Notes: generated from the sequence alone by a model not told the origin. A stretch of 5,962 nt of DNA from Candidatus Bathyarchaeota archaeon (GCA_030691555.1 JAUYEB010000251.1:1-5962), one strand, 5' to 3'. Positions 1 through 4,955 are shown, counted from the stretch's first letter. Program-made: numbers and translations.

Positions 1-1
1 G

Positions 2-1015
2 CTGTACACTTCCAGCTTCGTGATATTCGCCTTCGCCAACAGCTGGGAGATGCTCGCGGTGGCGTACGCCTACCAGCAGGTCGTGCTCTTCTACATGCCG
101 GCGATGAACGCGATAATGGCCGACTCGATACCCGTCGGGGCACGCGGCCGAACATATTCTTTGACGGTGGCTATCCCCAACGCTGTGAGGATAATCACCC
201 CGTACATGGGCGGGTACCTCATCGCCCTGCTGACCCTCCAGCCAGCCATGCGTGTTGGTTATACAATGGCGTTCGGGATAGGCGCGGTCGTCGCCTTCAT
301 CAGGATAAGGTATTTGAAGGAGACAGTCGTGGACAAGGAGGGGACGGGCAGGAACCCGGCGAAGATACTCTTCGAGGGGTACCGCAACGTGTTCACCTCG
401 CTGCGCTGGGTCTTCTCGAACATGAGGGGTTACGCGCTTGTCGCCATTTTGCTCTCATTCGTGGGCAGCCTCGTCACCCCCTTCTGGATTGTCTTCGCCC
501 AGCAGATCATCGGGATAGACGCCTACGGCTGGGGCCTGATACTGCTTATCGGCGGGGTGGCGAACACGATCATGAGCCTGATCGTCGGCAACCTCGTGGA
601 CAAGCTTGGGACGAAGAGGTGCATGATGATCTCATTCGTCCTCGCCGTGCCCGGCATGGCGGCCTTCCCCTTCGCCACCGCCTACTGGCAGGCGATGCTC
701 ATCTGGGTGCTGATGATGGTTAGCAGCTCGTTCCTCTGGATATCGTCGTCTGTCTTCCTCGCGGACTCCATCCCCCGATCCATGCGCGGCAGGATCATGG
801 CGGGCGTGGGGCAGGGGGTGAGCTTCGGCGTGTCGGGTGGTGGTTACGCGAGCGGGTTCCTCTTGTTCATCCCTATGACCATTGGCAACCTCGTCGGAGG
901 GTACATCTACCAGTTCAACCCGCAATTCCCGTGGTTCATACAGGTGGCGACCCTCTCGCTTGCCCTCGTCATGACCCACTTCATCGTCAAGGAGCCCACG
1001 AAGGCCGAGTTGTAG
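2..1015 (+). CDS. Major facilitator superfamily transporter, 5'-truncated by the window edge
   Basis: This is an integral membrane permease of the MFS type; the substrate cannot be told from the sequence. The open frame runs from the left edge, so the true start is outside. The GTG at 20 is probably an internal valine, because the six codons before it are also hydrophobic or neutral. About nine or ten membrane segments are visible, so the first two or so of the usual twelve are missing. The two halves repeat the same cytoplasmic-loop signature, ADSIP followed by RGR: once near 119-151 and again near 761-791. The second half also carries the motif-A-like loop GNLVDKLGTKR near 590-620, as expected between TM8 and TM9. 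A charged linker (about 310-420) separates the halves. The C-terminus ends shortly after the last helix. It converges on the amidohydrolase with a 17-base gap. The MFS assignment is firm; specificity is unknown. Confidence 0.9.
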   Translation: MYTSSFVIFAFANSWEMLAVAYAYQQVVLFYMPAMNAIMADSIPVGARGRTYSLTVAIPNAVRIITPYMGGYLIALLTLQPAMRVGYTMAFGIGAVVAFIRIRYLKETVVDKEGTGRNPAKILFEGYRNVFTSLRWVFSNMRGYALVAILLSFVGSLVTPFWIVFAQQIIGIDAYGWGLILLIGGVANTIMSLIVGNLVDKLGTKRCMMISFVLAVPGMAAFPFATAYWQAMLIWVLMMVSSSFLWISSSVFLADSIPRSMRGRIMAGVGQGVSFGVSGGGYASGFLLFIPMTIGNLVGGYIYQFNPQFPWFIQVATLSLALVMTHFIVKEPTKAEL

Positions 1016-1032
1016 GCTCTTCTGGGGCCAGT

Positions 1033-2415
1033 TTAGTAAGGGAGCTTACCCTGCCAGATCTTTCTCTGGTCTGAGTGCTCATCGAAGAACTTGTCTATGA
1101 TGGCGTCACATGTTCCCTGAGCCTTGGTTAGAGCCTTCTTCATGTCGACTGTTTGCATTTTTCCGCCCTTCTTGAGCCATTTGCCGTCGCAGATGACGTT
1201 GTCGATGTCTCCGGGGCTGGCGTAGAGGAAGACGCTCGTGAGGGGCTCCCTGGTGGGGGTGAGGTAGGGGTTTAGCATGTTGAATGTGATGATGTCGGCC
1301 TTCTTGCCGGGTTCGATGCTACCGACCTTGTCTGCGATTCCGAGTGCCTCGGCTCCTCCCCGCGTGGCGCGTTCGAGCATCTCGTAGAAGCTCGGTCGGG
1401 CGGTCCTGCGACTATCGTTGATCATCCCCTCTGCGCCGCCGACGAGCCTCGCGCGGGTCATCTGCCCCTGGCGTATCTCGCGGAGGAGGTCGTTCATGTT
1501 GTGGTAGTAGTCGTCCGTGCCGAAGCCGACGGGGATGCCGCGGTCGATCCACGCGTTCATGGGGTTCTCCACTGCGTGGCAATGGAGAATCGCCATCCTC
1601 GTCTTCTGAATGAGCTGGAGGTCCTTCTCGGTGGCGTACGTTAGGTGGGCTCCGCTGAGTTTCTCGTCCATGACTCCGAGGTCGTAGAGGTGCTGCGGCG
1701 GTGTCTTCCCGTAGAGCTTCATGACCTGTCTGTACTCGCGCATGCTCTGGCTGAGGTGGGTGGTCATGCGTAGGTCGTGCTTGTCGGCGAAGTCCTTGCA
1801 CTTGTGGTAGACCTCTGGTTCGGCCATGTCGGGGGCCTTGGGGCACATGATCGTGGTTATCCTGCCCTCGGCTTTCCCGTGCCAGTTCGCGTAGAGGTCG
1901 GTAGCGCGCTTGATCGCCTTGTCCCGCTTGTCTGGGAGGTACTCGAAGACGCCCATCCTCAGCTTCTCGAGGTCGACGTGCTCGATGTCGCCGGCGACTA
2001 TGCAGCGGTTGCCCGCTTCGGCGACGGCGCGCGCCCACCCGTCGGGGTAGGTGTAGATGAGCATGCTCGTCGTGCACCCGCCGTAGATGAGCTCTGCGCA
2101 GGACGCGGCTCCGAGGGTCTCCATCTGCTCCTCCCTGCGGTAGCCCTCTAGGGGGAGGTTTGTCTCGAAGAAGTCGCCCATTAGCTCGTAGACGCCGCGG
2201 AAGTACTGCTGTAGGTGGGTGTGGGTGTTGACGAATCCGGGCATCACGACCTTGTTTGAGGCGTCGAGGGTGTACTCGGGGCTTCGCAGTGCTCTGACCT
2301 TCTCGCCGACCTCGGCGATGCGGTCGTCCTCGATGAGGACCTCGCCCCTCGGGTAGATGTGCCTCCCCGCGTCCATGGTGGCGACGAAGCCGTTCTTGAT
2401 CAGGATGTTGGTCAC
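1033..2415 (-). CDS. Metal-dependent amidohydrolase (MTA/SAH deaminase - atrazine chlorohydrolase-like), 460 aa
   Basis: A complete cytoplasmic hydrolase of the amidohydrolase superfamily (COG0402-like), of usual length for the family. An N-terminal beta-sandwich segment (IKNGFVATMD, residues 6-15) leads to the metal-binding PGFVNTHTHL motif with His65 and His67. A further ligand is His220 (TTHLSQ), the later active-site histidine is probably His257 (GAHLTY), and the metal aspartate is Asp301 (GTDD). The C-terminal GKKADIITF (370-378) is the typical return to the beta-sandwich. Characterised MTA/SAH deaminases have HxxE at the His220 position; this protein has HLSQ, with Gln223 in place of the catalytic Glu. 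The HCxxSN-like segment is also altered, to HCHAVEN (278-284). A deaminase label is therefore unsafe, and the substrate is unknown. The start is GTG at 2415, with a TATA-like box about 31 bases upstream, which suggests a leaderless or near-leaderless mRNA. Confidence 0.92.
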   Translation of the reverse strand: MTNILIKNGFVATMDAGRHIYPRGEVLIEDDRIAEVGEKVRALRSPEYTLDASNKVVMPGFVNTHTHLQQYFRGVYELMGDFFETNLPLEGYRREEQMETLGAASCAELIYGGCTTSMLIYTYPDGWARAVAEAGNRCIVAGDIEHVDLEKLRMGVFEYLPDKRDKAIKRATDLYANWHGKAEGRITTIMCPKAPDMAEPEVYHKCKDFADKHDLRMTTHLSQSMREYRQVMKLYGKTPPQHLYDLGVMDEKLSGAHLTYATEKDLQLIQKTRMAILHCHAVENPMNAWIDRGIPVGFGTDDYYHNMNDLLREIRQGQMTRARLVGGAEGMINDSRRTARPSFYEMLERATRGGAEALGIADKVGSIEPGKKADIITFNMLNPYLTPTREPLTSVFLYASPGDIDNVICDGKWLKKGGKMQTVDMKKALTKAQGTCDAIIDKFFDEHSDQRKIWQGKLPY

Positions 2416-2440
2416 GGTCGTTCAGTGTATTGTGGTGTGT

Positions 2441-2452
2441 TGGGTTTTTAGC
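2441..2452 (-). promoter_or_regulatory. TATA-like box of the amidohydrolase gene
   Basis: Read on the minus strand this is GCTAAAAACCCA, centred about 31 bases before the GTG start at 2415. With the usual archaeal spacing of about 26-28 bases, transcription would begin within a few bases of the start codon. No Shine-Dalgarno-like sequence is seen in the short interval, which fits a leaderless message. The call rests on composition and spacing only. Confidence 0.45.
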
Positions 2453-2470
2453 GTATGCGCCCCGGCTTGT

Positions 2471-2483
2471 GGGGTGCTACCCC
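2471..2483. repeat. Short perfect inverted repeat GGGGT-GCT-ACCCC
   Basis: Five-base perfect arms flank a three-base centre. It lies about 20 bases upstream of the amidohydrolase TATA-like box, a position that would suit an operator. It could also be chance, since it is only 13 bases long. Confidence 0.35.
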
Positions 2484-2610
2484 TCATAAGAAAAAATATC
2501 GTTTTGGTAGCGAATACGTGCTCCTTTTGACTAGATCGGTGTGTCAACGGCGCTATTCCGTGGCTCATTTTGGTTGATGGCCCCATTTCTGAGGTGATCA
2601 GGTTGACCCC

Positions 2611-2617
2611 TTTTTTT
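2611..2617 (+). terminator. T7 tract, possible archaeal transcription terminator (+ strand)
   Basis: Seven consecutive T residues in non-coding DNA. Archaeal RNA polymerase can terminate at oligo-T without a hairpin. More T5 tracts follow at 2648-2652, 2703-2707, 2735-2739 and 2766-2770. No gene with a known 3' end lies immediately upstream on this strand, so the tract would either end an unannotated RNA or stop stray transcription before hicBA. Confidence 0.3.
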
Positions 2618-2706
2618 AGACGGGGGCCGGAGGCGCAGATCGAGGTCTTTTTGGGTCTTTCATCCGGGCTTAGGCGTCAGAAAAACGTCGTTTTGAGTGC
2701 GCTTTT

Positions 2707-2744
2707 TGTACATTTTAGGTGCGGTTTATGTACATTTTTGTACA
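2707..2744. repeat. Three helically phased TGTACA palindromes, possible operator
   Basis: Perfect TGTACA hexamers begin at 2707, 2729 and 2739, so they are 22 and 10 bases apart, close to two helical turns and one. Each is followed by a T-rich trinucleotide or longer run. They lie about 210-245 bases upstream of hicB. The same hexamer occurs singly inside coding sequence (positions 3-8, and near 5587), so only the clustering and phasing are notable. No binding protein can be named. Confidence 0.4.
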
Positions 2745-2746
2745 CT

Positions 2747-2770
2747 TTCGATCTCTATCGAAGCGTTTTT
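2747..2770 (+). terminator. Hairpin TTCGAT-CTCT-ATCGAA followed by T5
   Basis: A perfect six-base stem with a four-base loop (2747-2762) is followed after GCG by TTTTT (2766-2770). The arrangement resembles an intrinsic terminator on the + strand, though archaea mostly need only the T-tract. It lies directly after the TGTACA cluster. No upstream transcript is identified. Confidence 0.35.
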
Positions 2771-2817
2771 CTGGTTTGTTTTGGTTAACGGGGTCTTATT
2801 CTGGTTTATTTGGATCA

Positions 2818-2832
2818 CCCCCCCTCCCCCCC
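2818..2832 (-). other. G7-A-G7 tract, perfect potential G-quadruplex on the minus strand
   Basis: The + strand shows C7-T-C7. The complementary strand can be read as four G3 runs separated by single bases (G, A, G), the loop pattern generally associated with stable parallel quadruplexes. It lies 118 bases upstream of hicB. The base pattern is seen directly; folding in the cell is inference, and homopolymers of this kind are also prone to sequencing error. Confidence 0.45.
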
Positions 2833-2912
2833 TTTTGATGTGTTGCTGTTATTCGCCTGCTCAGGGTAACGGCAGAGAGTATTCCAACTGGATATGTGAT
2901 GTGGTGGAAGGG

Positions 2913-2918
2913 TTTTAA
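2913..2918 (+). promoter_or_regulatory. Possible TATA box for hicBA (TTTTAA)
   Basis: TTTTAA is centred about 35 bases before the hicB ATG at 2951, which would give a leader of about 9 bases. There is no clear Shine-Dalgarno sequence before hicB, consistent with a very short leader. The match is weak and rests on position. Confidence 0.3.
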
Positions 2919-2950
2919 CGGGTGGGAGTCGAAGTCTGATCGATGCTGCG

Positions 2951-3193
2951 ATGAGGTTCTCCGCCGTTGTGACAAAGGAGGGCGGTCTCTACGTCGCCCT
3001 CTGCCCGGAGCTGGATATTGCCAGCCAGGGTGCCTCGGTGGAGGATGCTCTGTCCGCCCTTCGGGAGGCGATAAGCCTCTACCTTGAGGACGAGGACGCG
3101 CGGCTGCCCGATCCAGGCTTCACCCCCCTCGTGACCTTCGTGGAGGTCGGGGGCTCTGGCTCTGCCCGTGGTCTCGGGGCGCATGGTAGTTAA
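2951..3193 (+). CDS. hicB: HicB-family antitoxin, 80 aa
   Basis: This is the small antitoxin of a type II HicBA toxin-antitoxin pair; it is expected to bind and block the HicA ribonuclease encoded next to it. The protein shows the HicB partial RNase H-like fold: an N-terminal strand (MRFSAVVTKEGG), then YVALCPELDIASQG (residues 14-27), then the helix VEDALSALREAISLYLEDED. The length is normal for the short HicB form. It has no C-terminal helix-turn-helix or ribbon-helix-helix, so direct autoregulation by DNA binding is not evident. The last residues (GGSGSARGLGAHGS) are low-complexity and coincide with the overlapping 5' end of hicA. The ATG at 2951 fits the family N-terminus. Antitoxin-first gene order is common for hicBA pairs. 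Confidence 0.88.
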   Translation: MRFSAVVTKEGGLYVALCPELDIASQGASVEDALSALREAISLYLEDEDARLPDPGFTPLVTFVEVGGSGSARGLGAHGS

Positions 3194-3383
3194 GGCTCTG
3201 GTACGCGCTGGTTTCACCGTCGTTGGACAAAGGGGCAGCCACATCAGGTTGAAGAGGGTGACTGGACAGACGCGAATCGTGATCGTTCCGGACCACAAGG
3301 AGCTTGCACCGGGGACACTTCTCTCAATAATCCGACAGGCTGGGTTTACCCGCGAAGATTTCCTTGCACTCCTTAAGAAGTGA
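3168..3383 (+). CDS. hicA: HicA-family toxin (mRNA interferase), 71 aa
   Basis: HicA toxins are small dsRBD-like ribonucleases that cleave mRNA when freed from HicB. Visible family features are SGRMVVKALVRAGF (residues 3-16), the RGSH motif with the expected catalytic His25, the strand pattern IRLKR...RIVIVPDHKEL, and the C-terminal GTLLSIIRQAGFTREDF. I chose the GTG at 3168 because SGR...VKAL aligns with the usual N-terminus (SGKE..KAL). The ATG at 3183 would lose that segment. With GTG the gene overlaps hicB by 26 bases, implying translational coupling. All expected residues are present, so the toxin looks intact. Its stop lies 2 bases from the stop of the convergent ttuA-like gene. Confidence 0.88.
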   Translation: MVSGRMVVKALVRAGFTVVGQRGSHIRLKRVTGQTRIVIVPDHKELAPGTLLSIIRQAGFTREDFLALLKK

Positions 3384-3385
3384 CT

Positions 3386-4294
3386 TCATTTCTTATCGAT
3401 GAGCTGGCAGACTCTGCAGATGTCGCCAACTGATGGTTCGCCGCATATTCTGCAGGTCCTCATCGCCACGGCGGCCGCCGCCGCGGGTATGAGCTTGAGG
3501 GCGGTGTTGTATGTCGTGAAGAGCGTGCCGGGGCGCCTCGCCTCCATCTCGTTGAGGAAGTCGCGCGCGTCGCCCCTCATAGCCTCGCCCGCGTAAGGGC
3601 AGGGGGTGCTCTGCAGCTCGAAGCCGCCGAGGTAGGCGTAGAGGGCTGTCTCCCTCTCGGGGACCTCGCAGAGGGGCTTTATGCGGCGCACGAAGCCGGG
3701 GCTCGTGTAGCCGCCGGGGTCGAGGCTCGCCATCTTGCCGACGTCGCCGCGGAGGAGGTTGAGGAGCACCGACTGCGCCATGTCATCGAGGGTGTGGCCC
3801 GTCGCGAGCCTGTCTGCGCCCGCCTCCCTCGCCGCCTCGTTGAGGGCGCGCCGCCTCAGGACGCCGCAGAACGTGCAGGCGCCCAGCACCCGGTCCTCCG
3901 CTGCTATCTCGTCCATCGACCTGCCGAAGAGGTCGCGGAAGCTCACGAGGCGCCACTCGACGCCGAGCCGGCGGCAGGCGCGCTCCGCTATCCCGACGGC
4001 CTCGTCCCTGTAGCCGGCGATCCCCTCGTCGACGGTGATGGCTATGAGGTCCGAGCCGTGGGTCTCGTCCTCTATCTCCTTCAGTATGTGGAGGAGCGTG
4101 AGGCTGTCCTTGCCCCCGCTGACGCCGACTGCGACCCTGCTCCAGTGGTCGAGCATCCTGAACCTGTTTATTGCGCCCTGCACCCTCTCCTTTATGCTCG
4201 ACCTGAAGCACGGGGCGCAGAGCCTCTCGCCGCTGTAAGCGCGGTGGAAGACCGACGGCCTCTCGTGGCACTTCGTGCAAGTGGGCGCGGCCAA
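3386..4294 (-). CDS. ttuA: TtuA/NcsA (CTU1)-type tRNA 2-thiouridine synthetase, 302 aa
   Basis: A cytoplasmic PP-loop enzyme that activates a tRNA uridine by adenylation and replaces its oxygen with sulfur. Domains in order: an N-terminal zinc finger (Cys6, Cys9, Cys26, Cys29); the P-loop SGGKDS (59-64) inside VAVGVSGGKDSLTLLHIL; the motif ACTFCG with Cys140 and Cys143; GHTLDD (166-171); Cys232 in STPCPY; and a C-terminal zinc finger (Cys281, Cys284, Cys293, Cys296). Cys140, Cys143 and Cys232 match the three cysteines that hold the catalytic 4Fe-4S cluster in studied TtuA proteins. Length is typical and no key residue is missing. The start is TTG at 4294: it follows the stop of the upstream sulfur-carrier gene directly and has GGAGG (4302-4306) seven bases before it. 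The adjacent MoaD-like protein is the likely sulfur donor. Confidence 0.9.
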   Translation of the reverse strand: MAAPTCTKCHERPSVFHRAYSGERLCAPCFRSSIKERVQGAINRFRMLDHWSRVAVGVSGGKDSLTLLHILKEIEDETHGSDLIAITVDEGIAGYRDEAVGIAERACRRLGVEWRLVSFRDLFGRSMDEIAAEDRVLGACTFCGVLRRRALNEAAREAGADRLATGHTLDDMAQSVLLNLLRGDVGKMASLDPGGYTSPGFVRRIKPLCEVPERETALYAYLGGFELQSTPCPYAGEAMRGDARDFLNEMEARRPGTLFTTYNTALKLIPAAAAAVAMRTCRICGEPSVGDICRVCQLIDKK

Positions 4295-4567
4295 TCAGGA
4301 GCCTCCGTGAGTCACGGGGACGAGGACCACCTCGGAGCCCTCGACGAGAGGCGTCTCCACGCCCTGCAGGTTGCCTATCTCGACGCCGCCCACAATGATC
4401 AGGTTCCCGGGTGTCGCATCCACCATTAATTCGGCGAGGCTGGGAGTCACCTTCGACAGCTCACAGAGTAAAACCGATACTTTGACCCCCTCCGGCAGCT
4501 CCATTTCGAGCTCCTTACTGCCCGCGGCCGCCCTCAGGGACCCGAGGAAGACCACCCTGACCCGCAT
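4295..4567 (-). CDS. MoaD/ThiS/SAMP-like beta-grasp sulfur carrier ending in Gly-Gly-Ser, 90 aa
   Basis: A small ubiquitin-fold protein. Family members are adenylated by an E1-like enzyme on a C-terminal glycine and carry sulfur as a thiocarboxylate, or are conjugated to lysines as SAMPs. Visible features are the N-terminal strand MRVRVVFLGSLR, the acidic strand ELEMELPEGVKV, LIIVGGVEIGNLQG (residues 57-70) matching the usual VNG...L.G turn, and EGSEVVLVPVTHGG. The length is typical. The odd point is one extra residue: Ser90 follows Gly88-Gly89, whereas functional carriers normally end in GG. Its stop abuts the TTG start of the ttuA-like gene, so the likely role is sulfur delivery for tRNA thiolation, like TtuB or SAMP2; molybdopterin synthesis is the alternative. 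The ATG at 4567 has a TATA box 29 bases upstream. Confidence 0.85.
   Translation of the reverse strand: MRVRVVFLGSLRAAAGSKELEMELPEGVKVSVLLCELSKVTPSLAELMVDATPGNLIIVGGVEIGNLQGVETPLVEGSEVVLVPVTHGGS
4302..4306 (-). promoter_or_regulatory. Ribosome binding site fixing the TTG start of the ttuA-like gene
   Basis: On the minus strand GGAGG lies seven bases before the TTG at 4294. It sits inside the last codons of the upstream MoaD-like gene, where it also encodes the Gly-Gly terminus. It supports both the unusual start and co-translation of the two genes. Confidence 0.65.
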
Positions 4568-4592
4568 GGGGGAGTCTCAGCCGAACCGCCCC

Positions 4593-4599
4593 TATAAAA
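4593..4599 (-). promoter_or_regulatory. TATA box of the sulfur carrier-ttuA operon
   Basis: The minus strand reads TTTTATA, a near-ideal archaeal TATA box, preceded by a purine-rich GGAGG that could act as the BRE. Its centre is 29 bases from the ATG at 4567, which predicts initiation only a few bases before the start codon and so a nearly leaderless two-gene message. Confidence 0.65.
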
Positions 4600-4622
4600 C
4601 CTCCACCGGCGATTGAGAAGGG

Positions 4623-4627
4623 TTTAA
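4623..4627 (+). promoter_or_regulatory. Possible TATA box of the zinc-ribbon gene (TTTAA)
   Basis: GGGTTTAAGAC carries a TTTAA core about 29 bases from the divergent TATA box on the other strand. Initiation would be expected near 4651, giving a leader of about 50 bases for the gene at 4702. A ten-codon ATG frame (4656-4688) falls at the start of that leader. Confidence 0.4.
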
Positions 4628-4701
4628 GACGTAGCCTGCCAACTAGTGAGCCGAAATGCGCGCAAGCCGAGAGCGCAAACACGAATGAGAGGGACCGGAG
4701 G

Positions 4702-4929
4702 ATGTCACCTTATTGCCCGGACTGTGGGGGACGGCTAAACTGGGACCGGAAACTCAAGCACTACAGCTGCGAGAGCTGCGGCGTGACCTTTAACGAGGCC
4801 CAGTTGAGCGACGCGATGGATAAGAAGTTCGAGCGCCCGCTGACCGAGGACGAGAAGACTCGTAAACGCCACGACGACTATCTCGAATGGTGGCTCAGCG
4901 ACAAGGACAAGAAAAAGAAGCAAGCCTAG
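4702..4929 (+). CDS. Small CxxC-CxxC zinc-ribbon protein with a charged tail, 75 aa
   Basis: I do not recognise a characterised family. The N-terminal half is a clear rubredoxin-like zinc ribbon: Cys5-x2-Cys8 and Cys23-x2-Cys26, each followed by Gly as in zinc knuckles. A helical, charged segment follows (LTEDEKTRKRHDDYLEWWL, residues 47-65), then a lysine-rich tail KDKKKKQA. Such proteins can bind nucleic acid or partner proteins, but nothing here fixes a role. The ATG at 4702 places the first knuckle at residue 5, as is common. GAGG at 4689-4692 is nine bases upstream and is a more likely ribosome site than the GGAGG that touches the start codon. It is transcribed away from the tRNA thiolation operon and ends before a T6 tract. 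Confidence 0.75.
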   Translation: MSPYCPDCGGRLNWDRKLKHYSCESCGVTFNEAQLSDAMDKKFERPLTEDEKTRKRHDDYLEWWLSDKDKKKKQA

Positions 4930-4949
4930 CCCCGTAGAGATAGGCGACC

Positions 4950-4955
4950 TTTTTT
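4950..4955 (+). terminator. T6 terminator after the zinc-ribbon gene
   Basis: Six T residues lie 20 bases after the stop at 4929, with no strong hairpin in front. This is the usual form of an archaeal terminator and separates the zinc-ribbon gene from the downstream PhoU-like gene. Confidence 0.5.

Larger units (their letters stand above)
2416..2950. other. 535-base intergenic region, T/G-rich on the + strand, with several regulatory-looking elements
   Basis: No convincing protein gene lies here: the short open frames present have low-complexity T-rich translations and no family resemblance. Its composition differs from the flanking genes, with many T-tracts on the + strand. From left to right it contains the amidohydrolase TATA-like box, a GGGGT-GCT-ACCCC hairpin (2471-2483), an A-rich stretch (2486-2500), T7 (2611-2617), T5 tracts (2648, 2703, 2735, 2766), three TGTACA palindromes (2707, 2729, 2739), a TTCGAT/ATCGAA hairpin (2747-2762), a C7-T-C7 tract (2818-2832) and a possible hicB TATA box near 2913. 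It separates two divergent transcription units and is long for an archaeal intergenic region, so an unannotated RNA is possible but unproven. Confidence 0.6.

Noticed and set aside
1016..1032. Search for a bidirectional terminator between the transporter and amidohydrolase genes
   Set aside because: The 17-base gap has no T-tract on either strand and no convincing hairpin.
1412..2077. Long minus-strand frame inside the amidohydrolase gene
   Set aside because: It is an Arg/Pro/His-rich shadow frame, typical of GC-rich coding DNA, fully inside a well-supported gene.
2572..2617. Possible C/D box guide RNA (TTGATGG, CTGA, TGATCA)
   Set aside because: The boxes deviate from consensus, the guide between C and D' would be only about 8 bases, and no final D box CTGA follows before the T7 tract.
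2769..2807. Direct repeat TTCTGGTTT (2769 and 2799)
   Set aside because: Nine bases in a low-complexity T/G-rich stretch can recur by chance; there is no third copy and no repeat-spacer pattern, so it is not a CRISPR array.
2570..2918. Two overlapping + strand open frames in the long spacer (2570-2788 and 2697-2918)
   Set aside because: Their translations are T-rich, Phe/Val/Cys-heavy strings with no family resemblance, and they overlap each other in different frames over repeats and homopolymers.
2896..3087. Open frame crossing the start of hicB
   Set aside because: It is out of frame with the clearly recognisable HicB protein and has no recognisable content.
3783..4429. Open frames on both strands over the ttuA-like and sulfur-carrier genes
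   Set aside because: They are shadow frames; the PP-loop, cysteine motifs and beta-grasp signatures fix the true frames.
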